Part shown: piece by piece, positions 44,405 to 54,249 of the stretch
How positions within the stretch are numbered: the stretch's first letter is position 1
How the letters are laid out: the number at the start of each line of letters is the position of its first letter
DNA from: Butyrivibrio sp. LC3010
GTDB taxonomy: Bacteria > Bacillota > Clostridia > Lachnospirales > Lachnospiraceae
Direction of reading: 5' to 3'
Assembly (NCBI RefSeq): GCF_000424385.1
Contig: NZ_AUJU01000008.1
Location: 62,001-126,000 of the forward strand
DNA: 64,000 bases
Program-made: the position numbers and the translations under genes
The notes under the pieces: generated by a model
The model's input: only the letters and a program-made list of their open reading frames with translations
The model's database searches: none
What the model was told of the DNA's origin: nothing

Positions 44405-46669
44405 TTACATAAAATTCATCGGGTCAAAATCGAACTGTACCTGGAGCTGCCTCATAATGCCTTTCATCTCCCATGTATCGAGAACTTTTTCCAATACATC
44501 CTTTATTCTCATAAGCTCGGCATGATCCTTGTGCTTTACATAAATAACTATGCGATATATATCGTTAATCTTACTTATAGCAGCAAAAGAAGGCCCTATG
44601 ACAGCAGCATCTCTTATCTGCATTCTGTCTATGTAGGCTCTGAGCTGATTTGACCGTTCTTTTCCAAAGCTCTCATCCTTAGCCCATATCTGTATCGCCA
44701 GCATATGCGCCGCAGGAGGATAACGAAGGAGACTCCTGTAAGAAATCTCTTCCTCGTAAAAAGCCTTGTAATCCTGAGCTGCAGCGCTTACCACTGCGTA
44801 GTTGTCAGGCTGATAAGTCTGTATCACTACATTTCCGGGATGAGTTCCTCTTCCGGCTCTTCCTGCAGCCTGGGTCAGAAGCTGGAATGTACGCTCTCCT
44901 GCCCTATAATCTGAGGCATTTAAAGACATATCAGCTGCCAGGATTCCTACCAGTGTCACGTTTGGGAAATCATGCCCCTTAACTATCATCTGAGTTCCCA
45001 CGAGGATGTCTGCCTCTTCTGACGCAAAGGCTGACAAAATCTTCTCATAGCTGCCCTTGGCTCTTGTAGTATCTGCATCCATTCGAAGTACTCGTGCCTT
45101 TGGATAAAGCTTATTTACTTCCTTCTCTATCTGCTCAGTTCCTGCTCTGAAAGCTGAAACATATTTAGATCCGCATTCCGGACAAATTCTGGAAACAGGC
45201 TTTGTATATCCGCAGTAATGACATACCAGCATGCCGCCTCTGTGCTCTGACATTGAAACATCACAGTGAGGGCATTTAAATACATAGCCACAGGACCTGC
45301 ATGACACAAAGCCCGCAAGTCCTCTTCTGTTGATAAAAAGCATCGCCTGGTGTCCTGTATCCAGACAATCCTGTAGTTTTTCCTGCAGACTTCTGCTGAA
45401 AATTGATCTATTTCCACTCCTAAGCTCTTCCCTGAGATCTGCAATTTCAACCTCAGGAAGTGTACCTCCGGTCAGCCTTCTGTTTAGCTCAAAAAGTTTA
45501 TATTCTCCAAGCTGCGCCCTGTAATAAGCTTCCAGTGATGGAGTTGCTGACCCAAGTACTACGCTGGCTCCTCCCGGAACAAGCTTTGCCAGTTCAATTG
45601 CTGTCTCTCTTGCGTGATACTTAGGCATTGTTTCACTTTTATAGGAGGTTTCATGCTCTTCATCAATTATGATAAGTCCCACATTAGGAAAAGGTGTAAA
45701 CAGCGCAGATCTTGGTCCGATAATTATATCTATATCTCCTTCTCTCGCGCGCCTTGCCTGATCATACTTTTCTCCCGAAGAGAGCGTTGAGTTCATAACT
45801 GAAACTCTCTCCCCGAAATGCCTGTAAAATCGCATAAGTGTCTGATATGTAAGCGCTATTTCAGGAATGAGCACTATTGCCTGCTTCCCTCTGTTTATTA
45901 TCTCATCAATCATGGCGATATATACTTCTGTTTTGCCGCTTCCTGTTATCCCATGTATAAGATATGTCTGTCTTTTTCCATTGTCATAGTCACCTATCAC
46001 ACTGTCGACTATTTCTCTTTGCTCATTGCTAAGAACAATCTGTTTTTCTAAAGCATTGACATCTCCTACAGGATTCCTGTAGTACTCTTCACTCTCGAGC
46101 AGAATGATTCCTTTATCAGAAAGTGCCTTAATAACTGCCGAGGTTACATTAAGTTTTCCTGTCACCAGCTCATAAGGAATCCGCTCCGCAGGATTCTCAA
46201 GCAGAGCTTCCAGGAGCCTGGCTCTTGCAACCTGATGCTTTTTCACAAAAGTGTTATAAAGCTCCCGGGCTACCTTGCTGTCAACTTTTAGCTTTACATA
46301 GCGATGTGTAAGCGCTTTTGATTTTTTCCTCACAGGAATAACTGTTCTCAAAGCATTTATCATCGTTGAGCCGTAGTTATTTTTCATCCAGGCGGCAAGC
46401 TTTATCATGATGCCCTCTGCCGACATCTCACCTTCATTCAGACCTAATATTTCCTTGGTCTTTTCCGGATCAAACTTAGGGATGTCAGTTATCTCAACAA
46501 CATAACCCGTTCTTACCGTGTTTCCTTTCCCAAATGGAATACTAACGCAGTTCCCCGGTTTAATTCTGCCTGCAAGCTCAGCAGGAATCTTGTACTGAAA
46601 AGGTCTGTCTACCTTCTCATGTGAGATATCAACTATTATGTTTGCAAAAGAGTAGCTCTGCTTTTCCAT
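44405..46669 (-). CDS. priA: Primosomal replication-restart helicase
   Basis: Superfamily 2 helicase that reloads the replisome at collapsed forks (754 aa). An N-terminal DNA-binding domain (VDISHEKVDRPFQYKIP) precedes the helicase core with Walker A HGITGSGKTEVY, DEEH box IIIDEEHETSYK and GSATPSLEAYYRA. The zinc-binding insert has paired cysteines (CRSCGYVFKCPHCDVSMSEH and CHYCGYTKPVSRICPECGSKY). Late motifs LVGTQMIVKGHDFPNVTLVG and QAAGRAGRG are intact. I start at ATG 46669, which overlaps the murE stop in the coupling sequence TGATG; the TTG one codon earlier is unlikely. It precedes def, the standard order. Confidence 0.95.
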   Translation of the reverse strand: MEKQSYSFANIIVDISHEKVDRPFQYKIPAELAGRIKPGNCVSIPFGKGNTVRTGYVVEITDIPKFDPEKTKEILGLNEGEMSAEGIMIKLAAWMKNNYGSTMINALRTVIPVRKKSKALTHRYVKLKVDSKVARELYNTFVKKHQVARARLLEALLENPAERIPYELVTGKLNVTSAVIKALSDKGIILLESEEYYRNPVGDVNALEKQIVLSNEQREIVDSVIGDYDNGKRQTYLIHGITGSGKTEVYIAMIDEIINRGKQAIVLIPEIALTYQTLMRFYRHFGERVSVMNSTLSSGEKYDQARRAREGDIDIIIGPRSALFTPFPNVGLIIIDEEHETSYKSETMPKYHARETAIELAKLVPGGASVVLGSATPSLEAYYRAQLGEYKLFELNRRLTGGTLPEVEIADLREELRSGNRSIFSRSLQEKLQDCLDTGHQAMLFINRRGLAGFVSCRSCGYVFKCPHCDVSMSEHRGGMLVCHYCGYTKPVSRICPECGSKYVSAFRAGTEQIEKEVNKLYPKARVLRMDADTTRAKGSYEKILSAFASEEADILVGTQMIVKGHDFPNVTLVGILAADMSLNASDYRAGERTFQLLTQAAGRAGRGTHPGNVVIQTYQPDNYAVVSAAAQDYKAFYEEEISYRSLLRYPPAAHMLAIQIWAKDESFGKERSNQLRAYIDRMQIRDAAVIGPSFAAISKINDIYRIVIYVKHKDHAELMRIKDVLEKVLDTWEMKGIMRQLQVQFDFDPMNFM

Positions 46670-48165
46670 CAAGCCTTTTCCTGAATTTCCTTCAAAATCT
46701 CCTGTATAAGGACTCTTTCATCCATAGGATACTTAACACCCTTGATTTCCTGATAGTCCTCGTGTCCTTTTCCAGCAAGTACAATAATATCTCCCTGCTC
46801 TCCATGCTCTATAGCATAACGTATAGCTTCTTTTCTGTCTTCAATCTTAATATATTCGCCATCGGTCTTCTTCATGCCGGTTTCAATATCATTCATGATA
46901 TCCATCGGATCCTCAAAACGTGGATTATCTGAGGTTATGATAGTAAAATCAGCAAGTTTTCCACTGACTTCACCCATTTCAAATCTTCTGAGCTTTGATC
47001 TGTTACCGCCACATCCAAATACACTGATAAGACGTGTAGGATGATAATCACGAAGAGTGCTGAGAAGACTCTTAAGTGCCATTGCATTGTGAGCGTAATC
47101 TATCATAAGCGTAAAATCATCTGACACCTTGACCATCTCAATTCTTCCCTTAACATGAGCCTTTTTAAGTGCTTCAGCTATTACATCCTCTTCACATCCG
47201 AGCTGCTTTGCAACATCGATTGCACAAAGAGCATTATAGACACTAAATCTACCAGGTGTGGGAACCTGTGCATGCATCTCAACTACTCCTGTGGTATCGA
47301 ACATAACACCAAGTTCACCCGGCTTGTGAAGATATGCAAGATTTATGGCTCTGAGATCCGCTTTTTCTGAAAATCCATAGGTTGTAAGCTTGCAGGTGTG
47401 ATCCTTTGTAACCTCTTCCATTCTAAGGTCATCTGCATTGGCAATACCAATTCTGCACTGCTTAAACAATAATCCCTTACAGTGCATATAATCCTCAAAG
47501 TCCTTATGCTCACCAGGACCAATATGGTCAGCTTCGATATTGGTAAATACGCCAATGTCATATATAAAGCCCTGACTTCTGTGGAGCATAAGCGCCTGTG
47601 AAGACACCTCCATAACAACACAATCACAACCGGCATCTACCATTTTGCGCATATATCTCTGAAGATCGTAGGACTCAGGTGTGGTGTTTTCAGCATGAAT
47701 ATGCTCATCACCAATTATTACCTCAATCGTTCCGATAAGTCCGCACTTGTGTCCTGCATTTTCCAACATATTCTTAATAAGATAAGTTGTAGTGGTTTTT
47801 CCTTTTGTTCCGGTAATACCTATTGTCTTAAGACTTTCTGCAGGATTGCCAAACCACTGGGCTGATACGAATGCCATGGCATATCTAGTGCTGTCTACCT
47901 TAACAACAACTGTATCTGTTCCTTCTTCAATCTCTACATCCTTCTGAACAAGAATAGCTGCAGCTCCTTTCTTAGCTGCCTCATTAGCGACACTGTGTCC
48001 GTCAAAGTTCATGCCTTCAATGCAGATAAAAAGGCATCCGGGAGTGATCTTTCTATTATCATTAACCACTTCTGTTATCTCTACTGCAGATACATCAGCA
48101 GCTTTGTCAGTTCCCCCTACATAAGCTTCAAATTCCAGCTTTTCAAGCAATTTTTCAAGTTTCAT
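46669..48165 (-). CDS. murE: UDP-MurNAc-tripeptide synthetase, meso-DAP type
   Basis: Cytoplasmic ligase adding the third residue of the peptidoglycan stem. N-terminal UMP-binding domain, then ATP loop GITGTKGKTTTTYLI, middle-domain segments VVMEVSSQALMLHR and GVFTNIEADHIGPGEH, and C-terminal domain with the specificity motif SDNPRFEDP. DNPR indicates meso-diaminopimelate as the amino acid, in line with Lachnospiraceae walls. The start is ATG 48165, preceded by GGAGAGAG; the longest frame begins 22 codons upstream without a ribosome site. About 498 residues. It is translationally coupled to priA downstream (TGATG), an unusual partner since murE normally lies with other mur genes. Confidence 0.94.
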   Translation of the reverse strand: MKLEKLLEKLEFEAYVGGTDKAADVSAVEITEVVNDNRKITPGCLFICIEGMNFDGHSVANEAAKKGAAAILVQKDVEIEEGTDTVVVKVDSTRYAMAFVSAQWFGNPAESLKTIGITGTKGKTTTTYLIKNMLENAGHKCGLIGTIEVIIGDEHIHAENTTPESYDLQRYMRKMVDAGCDCVVMEVSSQALMLHRSQGFIYDIGVFTNIEADHIGPGEHKDFEDYMHCKGLLFKQCRIGIANADDLRMEEVTKDHTCKLTTYGFSEKADLRAINLAYLHKPGELGVMFDTTGVVEMHAQVPTPGRFSVYNALCAIDVAKQLGCEEDVIAEALKKAHVKGRIEMVKVSDDFTLMIDYAHNAMALKSLLSTLRDYHPTRLISVFGCGGNRSKLRRFEMGEVSGKLADFTIITSDNPRFEDPMDIMNDIETGMKKTDGEYIKIEDRKEAIRYAIEHGEQGDIIVLAGKGHEDYQEIKGVKYPMDERVLIQEILKEIQEKA

Positions 48166-48239
48166 AACTCTCTCTCCTATTCTTAATAAATTCATAAATA
48201 AATCTACTGTTTTTCTTAAGTTTTTGAACACAAACAGTT

Positions 48240-48421
48240 CACATTTTAAATGTATATTATTATCAAGATAGTTGATGAACTAACTATCTCCCCCTCATAA
48301 GAAACCGCAGACACACGCTTTTTAAGCGTGTGTTTTGTGGTTTATGAAGAAATTTTTGAAGATTATAAAGGACTTATCTGTGAACCATATAGATTCAGCA
48401 GATAAAGTCCTTTTTATTTTT
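48240..48421 (+). ncRNA. Candidate structured RNA between recJ and murE
   Basis: Three consecutive hairpins: GATAGTT (48267-48273) / AACTATC (48282-48288); a long imperfect stem from 48296 to 48346 centred on ACACACGCTT-TTT-AAGCGTGTGT with flanking CATAA..AAACC / GGTTT.ATG; and AAAGGACTTATCTG (48367-48380) pairing with CAGATAAAGTCCTTT (48399-48413, one bulge), followed on the plus strand by TTTTTATTTTT. The last is a good plus-strand intrinsic terminator although no plus-strand gene is present, so a small RNA is possible. Alternatively these are the recJ 3' end and murE leader. Promoter evidence on the plus strand is weak (TTGAAC near 48222). Confidence 0.35.
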
Positions 48422-48430
48422 GAAAGATTT

Positions 48431-50212
48431 TCAGCAAAAGTCCTTGAGTATAATCTGTACACTTTCTTCACCTCTAAATTCATTAATCTTTGGCTGATAT
48501 GCAATCTTAATTGACATATTATCATTACATCCACCATTATATAGCTTTTCTCTTCTCTCTGCACCAAAGTTAATGTCAAGAAATTCATTCCATCTGTCGA
48601 AAATGCTTCCAAACACCATCATTTCAAAGCATTGGCCCTCTTCATCTCTTACCGTCATCTTTGCAACATTGGCATTCTTACCAATAATGCGTCCTTTTAT
48701 GAGCCTGACATTTCTGGCTGCAAAAAGAGGCTCGGGATTTCCTTGTCCAAAAGGTGCGAGGCTCTCAATTTCTCTTAAAAGATTCAAAGAAAGATATCTT
48801 ATTGGAAGCTCCATATCAAGATGAAGAATCTCCACAAAATCCCCGGCTTTCAAAGTACTGTTCTTATTAAGCGTTTCCCTGAACATCTCAAGATTTTCTT
48901 TCTTTAATGAAAATCCTGCAGCAAGCTTATGTCCGCCGTATTTTGTAAGAAGTTCTCTGCACTGGCTTAAGCCGTCAAACATGTGATACGCCTCTATTGA
49001 TCTTCCAGAGCCCTTTACAAGATCATCCTTCGCATCAGTTACTATCATTACCGGATGGTTTACTTCTTCCCTGACCTTACCTGCAATTATTCCAGCCAAT
49101 GATTCATGAAGCTCTGGCATGTACAAAACAAGAACATCCGGCAAATTATCACCATATTCAGAAAGAAGCTCCATAGCTTCATCTTTTCCCTGCTGAGTCA
49201 TATCCTTTCTGCTGTCATTTAGTTCCTTAAGCTCTAGGGCAATCTCAGCCGCTTTACTCACATTCTGCTCCGTCAAAAGCTCAATGCCTCTCATTGCAGT
49301 ATCAAGCCTTCCTGTGGCATTCAAACAAGGGCCTATTACAAACCCGTAGATATAGCAGCTTACATTGTAGGGATCTATATTATTAACCCTGAGAAGTGCC
49401 TTTAAACCTTCATTACCGGTTCGTGTTATGGCATCAAAGGATCTTTTGACAATTATTCTGTTCTCATCCTTAAGCGGCATGACATCACATACCGTAGCCC
49501 ATCCTGCAAATATGGTCATTTCATCAAAAAATGATCTAAGATCCTTCTCTTTTGTAAGTCCCATTTTTTCAGTCAGAACCTGGATGAACTTATATGCAAC
49601 CATAGCTCCGCATATCTCATGAAAAGGATAAGTCTCATCCCTTCTTTTGGGATCAACGACAGCATCAGCCGGTGGTAAAACCATCTGATCCTTGTCCTCC
49701 TCTGAATAGCTCACTTCATGATGGTCTGTTACAATAACTGTCATTCCCAGTTCCTTAGCATGTGCTATCTGAGGAATAGCGGCGATACCATTATCACAGG
49801 TAATGATCATCTGCTTTCCATCTTCATAGGCCTTGTCTACAAGTGAAACGCTAAGTCCATATCCATCATGAATACGATGTGGCAATACAACATCTACATT
49901 TCCACCGCAGAGCTTAATTCCTGCAAGCAATATGTAGGATGAGCATATTCCGTCTACATCATAATCACCTATTATTCTTATGGAATCACCTGCCTCTATC
50001 CTATTCTTCATGATATCAGCTGCAAGATCTATATCCTTCAGAAGATGAGGATCATGCAGATACTTTTCATCCCTGCTAAGGTACATATCTATATCTGCAT
50101 CTTCAAAAACATCTCTGTTTCGTAATATGCGTGCAGTTATTGGTGAAATTCCATGATCCTTAGCTATTTTCTGAAAATCCGCACCTTTTCTGATTTCTAA
50201 CCATTTTGCCAT
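48431..50212 (-). CDS. recJ: Single-strand-specific exonuclease
   Basis: 5'-to-3' exonuclease acting on single-stranded DNA in recombination and mismatch repair (593 aa). DHH phosphoesterase motifs: SIRIIGDYDVDGICSSY, IITCDNGIAAI, VIVTDHHEVSY and PADAVVDPKR, followed by the middle GPCLNATGRLDTA. The DHHA1 domain carries KYGGHKLAAGFSL and the nucleic-acid-binding C-terminus ends ESVQIILKDFC. The start is ATG 50212, with AGAGG upstream, 7 codons inside the longest frame. It is separated from secDF by a strong terminator and from murE by a structured region. Confidence 0.94.
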   Translation of the reverse strand: MAKWLEIRKGADFQKIAKDHGISPITARILRNRDVFEDADIDMYLSRDEKYLHDPHLLKDIDLAADIMKNRIEAGDSIRIIGDYDVDGICSSYILLAGIKLCGGNVDVVLPHRIHDGYGLSVSLVDKAYEDGKQMIITCDNGIAAIPQIAHAKELGMTVIVTDHHEVSYSEEDKDQMVLPPADAVVDPKRRDETYPFHEICGAMVAYKFIQVLTEKMGLTKEKDLRSFFDEMTIFAGWATVCDVMPLKDENRIIVKRSFDAITRTGNEGLKALLRVNNIDPYNVSCYIYGFVIGPCLNATGRLDTAMRGIELLTEQNVSKAAEIALELKELNDSRKDMTQQGKDEAMELLSEYGDNLPDVLVLYMPELHESLAGIIAGKVREEVNHPVMIVTDAKDDLVKGSGRSIEAYHMFDGLSQCRELLTKYGGHKLAAGFSLKKENLEMFRETLNKNSTLKAGDFVEILHLDMELPIRYLSLNLLREIESLAPFGQGNPEPLFAARNVRLIKGRIIGKNANVAKMTVRDEEGQCFEMMVFGSIFDRWNEFLDINFGAERREKLYNGGCNDNMSIKIAYQPKINEFRGEESVQIILKDFC

Positions 50213-50288
50213 ATTAAACCTCTGTCTTGTCATTTGGGGCTTTACAGTTCAAAGTCCATTCAAAAGTAATGCCCCTTAAAGATGAAAA

Positions 50289-50310
50289 GGCTGCCGCGTA
50301 TGCGGCAGCC
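50289..50310 (-). terminator. Rho-independent terminator of the scfA-scfB-secDF unit
   Basis: Perfect 9-bp stem GGCTGCCGC (50289-50297) / GCGGCAGCC (50302-50310) with loop GTAT, followed on the minus strand by TTTTC. It lies 24 nt past the secDF stop. Confidence 0.9.
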
Positions 50311-50333
50311 CCTCTGAAAATTATTTAAAATAA

Positions 50334-52613
50334 TTATTTTGAAAACTTCTTTTTAAGATCAAGCCATATCGGTGATGCGATAAAGATTGATGAATATGTA
50401 CCTGCAACTACACCTGTCATAAGCGGAAGTGCAAAGTTACGAATATCCGGCACACCGAAAATGAACAGTGAAAGAACCATGATAAAGGTTGTAATTGAAG
50501 TAAACAGGCTTCGTGTAATAGTCTGACTTACACTCTTATTAACAAGTTCTTCAAGCTGATCCTTACGATTCATGAATACCTGATTCTCACGGATACGGTC
50601 AAAGGTAACGATTGTATCGTTGATTGAGTAACCGATGATAGTAAGGATAGCTGCGATAAATGTACCGCCAACCTGAATTCTTGTAAGTGCATAGCAGGTA
50701 ATAACAATAAGTGCATCATGCGCAAGTGCAATAATTGCAGCTGCACCAAATTTGATATCTCTGAATCTGATCCAGATATATGCAAGCATAAGTATGAGTG
50801 CAATAATCATAGCTGATGTAGCATCTGCACGCATCTCATTACTGATTGTTGAACTGATACTCTCAGCTGAAATGTTCTCAGCAGGAACAGAATAATCTGT
50901 TCTGAACATGTTATCTATAGCTTCACGCTGTGCAACAGTAAGTGTTACTGTCTTGAAGATAACCTGGTTTGAACCGGCAACTGTCTGAACCTGAACTGAA
51001 TCAACGCCTGTAAGATCTCTGATCTTAGGAACTACTTCACTATCAAGCTTCTCTGTTGTCCATGCCTCATTAAATGTTACACTTGTTGATGTACCGCCAA
51101 CGAAATCAAGACTATAGTTAAATGCGCCTTCGCCACGTCCGCCGTTAATACCCATAACTACGAAACCGATAACGATTATTGCAACAGATATTCCGTAGAA
51201 CATCTTTCTCTTTGTGGTGAAATCGCGAAGCTTAAGTTCTTTAGCTTTTCCATACCACTTCTTATCCTCAAAGCCAAGGCCATAGAAGATATTTGTGATT
51301 GCTCTTGTAACAAACAGAGCTGTAAACATTGATACAACAATACCAAGTGCAAGTGTTGAAGCAAATCCCTTAACGGTACCTGTTCCACGAAGACCAAGGA
51401 TTGCTGCAGCAATAAGTGTTGTGATATTTCCATCAAGAATAGCTGAAAGAGCTTTACCGTAGCCGGTCTTGATAGCAGCCTTAACATCTTTACCGCCTGT
51501 AATCTCTTCTCTGATACGGGCAAATACAAGCACGTTAGCATCTACCGCCATACCTACTGAAAGGATGATACCTGCGATACCGGGAAGTGTAAGTGTAATC
51601 TCAAATGCTGAAAGGAGAAGTATCTCAAGTCCGCAATAGAATGCAAGAGCTACACTCGCAGCTACACCCAGAAGCTTATAGAACACGATCATGAACAGGA
51701 CGATTGCTACAAAACCTGCAATAGCAGCGATCATACTTGTATGAATAGCATCTGAACCAAGCTGGGCACCTACAACGTTTGAACGAAGTTCATTAAGCTG
51801 AAGCTTAAGTCCACCGATACGGATCATTGAAGCAAGGTTTGAAGCTGACTCAAATGATTCCTCACCTGTGATTACTGCTCTTCCGTCTGTAATCTCAGCC
51901 TGAACATTAGGAACGGAAATAAACTCTCCATCATAGTAGATACCGATTGACTCGCCATTTGCAAATGCCTTCTTTGTAGCATCAGCGAATTTCTGTTTTC
52001 CTTCATCAGTGAACTCAAGAGAAACAACTACTTCCTGAGTATTTGCTGTACCTGAATTCTGATAGCCGGCCTGAGCATCAGCAACATCCTCACCCTTAAG
52101 TACGATTGAACCGTTTGCTTCAAGCTCTTCGATAGACTTGTTAAGAGCATAGCCTATCTGACCATCTTCACTAAGAACATAATTGCCGTCATCATCAACT
52201 GTGAATCCGGAATTATATGTATAGTTTTCATTACCCTCACTGTCAGTCTGCGCAATGAAGTACAAATTACCGGGCTGTCCAAGTTCTTCGAGAATCTTGT
52301 TAGCATCTGTAACACCGGGAATTTCGATGTTAATACGGTTTGAACCTTCCTGATAAACCTGTGACTCTGTGCTGTACTGATCTACACGCTGCTGCAGCTT
52401 GTAAATAGTATCTGACATGTCTTCAGCACTGGGAGTTCCATCCCCAAGTACTTCATAAGTGATGCTGACACCACCCGCAAGATCAAGTCCGAGATCAATA
52501 CTCTTAAGTGATCCTGACTTATCGCTTCCCAGGCCATACACAGATGTAAACCCAAGACCTGCAAGCAGCAAAAGTGCCACAAGCAAAGCGACTACTGATT
52601 TTACTCTTTTCAT
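50334..52613 (-). CDS. secDF: Fused protein translocase subunit SecDF
   Basis: Proton-driven accessory subunit that helps Sec-exported proteins leave the channel. SecD and SecF are fused in one protein of 759 residues with about 12 helices. SecD part: LDLAGGVSITYEVL, a large extracytoplasmic P1 domain (about 40-270), then the conserved GIAGIILSVGMAVDANVLVFARIREE. SecF part: FNYSLDFVGGTSTSVTF and IIGYSINDTIVTFDRIRENQ. The start is ATG 52613, with GGAGG 9 nt upstream; the GTG before it would sit on the ribosome site. It begins 21 nt after scfB, so SCIFF, its maturase and the secretion motor are made together. Confidence 0.95.
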   Translation of the reverse strand: MKRVKSVVALLVALLLLAGLGFTSVYGLGSDKSGSLKSIDLGLDLAGGVSITYEVLGDGTPSAEDMSDTIYKLQQRVDQYSTESQVYQEGSNRINIEIPGVTDANKILEELGQPGNLYFIAQTDSEGNENYTYNSGFTVDDDGNYVLSEDGQIGYALNKSIEELEANGSIVLKGEDVADAQAGYQNSGTANTQEVVVSLEFTDEGKQKFADATKKAFANGESIGIYYDGEFISVPNVQAEITDGRAVITGEESFESASNLASMIRIGGLKLQLNELRSNVVGAQLGSDAIHTSMIAAIAGFVAIVLFMIVFYKLLGVAASVALAFYCGLEILLLSAFEITLTLPGIAGIILSVGMAVDANVLVFARIREEITGGKDVKAAIKTGYGKALSAILDGNITTLIAAAILGLRGTGTVKGFASTLALGIVVSMFTALFVTRAITNIFYGLGFEDKKWYGKAKELKLRDFTTKRKMFYGISVAIIVIGFVVMGINGGRGEGAFNYSLDFVGGTSTSVTFNEAWTTEKLDSEVVPKIRDLTGVDSVQVQTVAGSNQVIFKTVTLTVAQREAIDNMFRTDYSVPAENISAESISSTISNEMRADATSAMIIALILMLAYIWIRFRDIKFGAAAIIALAHDALIVITCYALTRIQVGGTFIAAILTIIGYSINDTIVTFDRIRENQVFMNRKDQLEELVNKSVSQTITRSLFTSITTFIMVLSLFIFGVPDIRNFALPLMTGVVAGTYSSIFIASPIWLDLKKKFSK

Positions 52614-52634
52614 TTCTTTCACCCTCCATTAAGC

Positions 52635-54062
52635 TCATTCGGCTTGAGCTGCTTTGATCATTATAGCGCATTCTACACGCTTTCTCTGCAGTTCACATCC
52701 CGTATGATAGGTTGTATTTATGTCGCCGTTAAAATTGTAGGCGTTTGCAGCACAACCTCCGCTGCAATAATATCTCGCAAAGCACTTCTGACACTCAGGT
52801 CTGGAGTACACATTGCTCTCTTTAAACTGTTTCTGAAGATCAGGTCTTGTGATTCCTTCAAAAACATTACCCATAATAAAGTCTTCATTACCAACAAACT
52901 GATGACAGGGATAAAGATCTCCCCAGGGTGTTACACCCAGATATTCACACCCTGAACCGCATCCTGAAAGTCTCTTGGCAACACATGGACCACCTTCAAG
53001 GTCTATGTTGAAGTGGAAGAAATTAAACCCTTTTCCTTCCTTCTGTCTCTGAAGATAGAATTTTGCAAGTTCGTCATACTGCTCGCAAAGATAAGGAATA
53101 TCCTCTTCCTTGATAGCATACCAGTCTTCAGGCTTTGCCACAACAGGCTCAACAGATATCTGCTTAAATCCAAGATCTGCAAGATGCTTAACATCCTCAC
53201 AGAAATCCAGATTGTTGTGAGTAAAGGTTCCTCTCACAAAATATCTGAGCTGATGACGGCTCTCTGCCACCTTCTTAAACTTGGGAACTATATTATCGTA
53301 AGTACCCTGTCCGCCACGCATAGGACGCATCTTATCATTGACTTCCTTACGTCCGTCTATGGAAAGAACTATATTGCCCATCTCCTTATTGGCAAACTCT
53401 AAAATCTCATCATTAAGAAGTGTGCCGTTTGTAGTAAGGGTAAAACGGAAGTTCTTATCATGCTCCTTTTCAAGGCTTCGACCATATTCAACTATTTTCT
53501 TGACTACATCCCAGTTCAAAAGCGGCTCACCGCCAAAGAAATCAACCTCAAGATTCCTTCTGCTGCCTGAGTGCTTGATAAGGAAATCAAGTGCAGCCTT
53601 ACCGACCTCCTCGGTCATAAGTGCTTTCCTTCCGTGGTATTCACCCTCGTCAGCAAAACAGTATTTACATCTGAGATTGCAGTCATGAGCTATATTCAGG
53701 CAAAGAGCCTTGATTACGGTATCTCTCTCCTTGAATTCCTCAACATAATTCTCATATACATCATCCGTATACAAAACCTCGCCTCTGCGAAGCTCAAGTA
53801 TATCAGATATCGCATCACTTATATCCTCTGTGCTGTACTGTGAAAAGTTATCAGCCACTTCAGAAAGAAGCTCTCCTAAAAGCACCTCATCACTTACAGC
53901 CTCTGCGCCCTTTGCAGTAATATCTGCAGAACCAAAGCGCTTAATCAAATTCTCTTCCACAGGATGGATGAGATCAAAAACAATGTCATCCACAACGTGA
54001 ACAGAACCACTGTTTACATCCAGAACAATATCATATCCGTTGTTCTTGTATGCATGTACCAT
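52635..54062 (-). CDS. scfB: SCIFF thioether maturase, radical SAM/SPASM
   Basis: Radical-SAM enzyme that installs cysteine-to-residue thioether crosslinks in the small SCIFF peptide (475 aa). An N-terminal peptide-recognition region of RRE type (VHAYKNNGYDIVLDVNSGSVHVVDD) precedes the radical-SAM motif CNLRCKYCFADEGEYHG. The segment VDFFGGEPLLNW and the SPASM cysteines (GCGSGCEYLGVTPWGDLYPCHQF; CQKCFARYYCSGGCAANAYNF) bind auxiliary clusters. All are characteristic of the SCIFF maturase family. The substrate gene lies 187 nt upstream and secDF 21 nt downstream. A GC hairpin in the upstream gap could limit read-through so that peptide is made in excess over enzyme. Confidence 0.96.
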   Translation of the reverse strand: MVHAYKNNGYDIVLDVNSGSVHVVDDIVFDLIHPVEENLIKRFGSADITAKGAEAVSDEVLLGELLSEVADNFSQYSTEDISDAISDILELRRGEVLYTDDVYENYVEEFKERDTVIKALCLNIAHDCNLRCKYCFADEGEYHGRKALMTEEVGKAALDFLIKHSGSRRNLEVDFFGGEPLLNWDVVKKIVEYGRSLEKEHDKNFRFTLTTNGTLLNDEILEFANKEMGNIVLSIDGRKEVNDKMRPMRGGQGTYDNIVPKFKKVAESRHQLRYFVRGTFTHNNLDFCEDVKHLADLGFKQISVEPVVAKPEDWYAIKEEDIPYLCEQYDELAKFYLQRQKEGKGFNFFHFNIDLEGGPCVAKRLSGCGSGCEYLGVTPWGDLYPCHQFVGNEDFIMGNVFEGITRPDLQKQFKESNVYSRPECQKCFARYYCSGGCAANAYNFNGDINTTYHTGCELQRKRVECAIMIKAAQAE

Positions 54063-54195
54063 ATAAAATTCTCACTACCTTTTCTAATTAAAATATGACT
54101 AATTGATCGACATACAGGCTACAGCCCTCTCTGCCAATTCATCAGTTTCCTTAAATCCTGTCGGATTCTTGCCGGATATAGTTTTCATAAATCAA

Positions 54196-54214
54196 GCAGC
54201 GGCATGGCCGCTGC
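54196..54214 (-). terminator. Hairpin between scfA and scfB, possible attenuator
   Basis: Perfect 8-bp GC-rich stem GCAGCGGC (54196-54203) / GCCGCTGC (54207-54214), loop of 3 nt, followed on the minus strand by TTGATTTATG. It is 36 nt after the scfA stop. The weak T tract suggests partial termination or message protection. Confidence 0.6.
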
Positions 54215-54249
54215 CTGGTTTTAAAAAAACTATTTAGTTTAAACAACTA

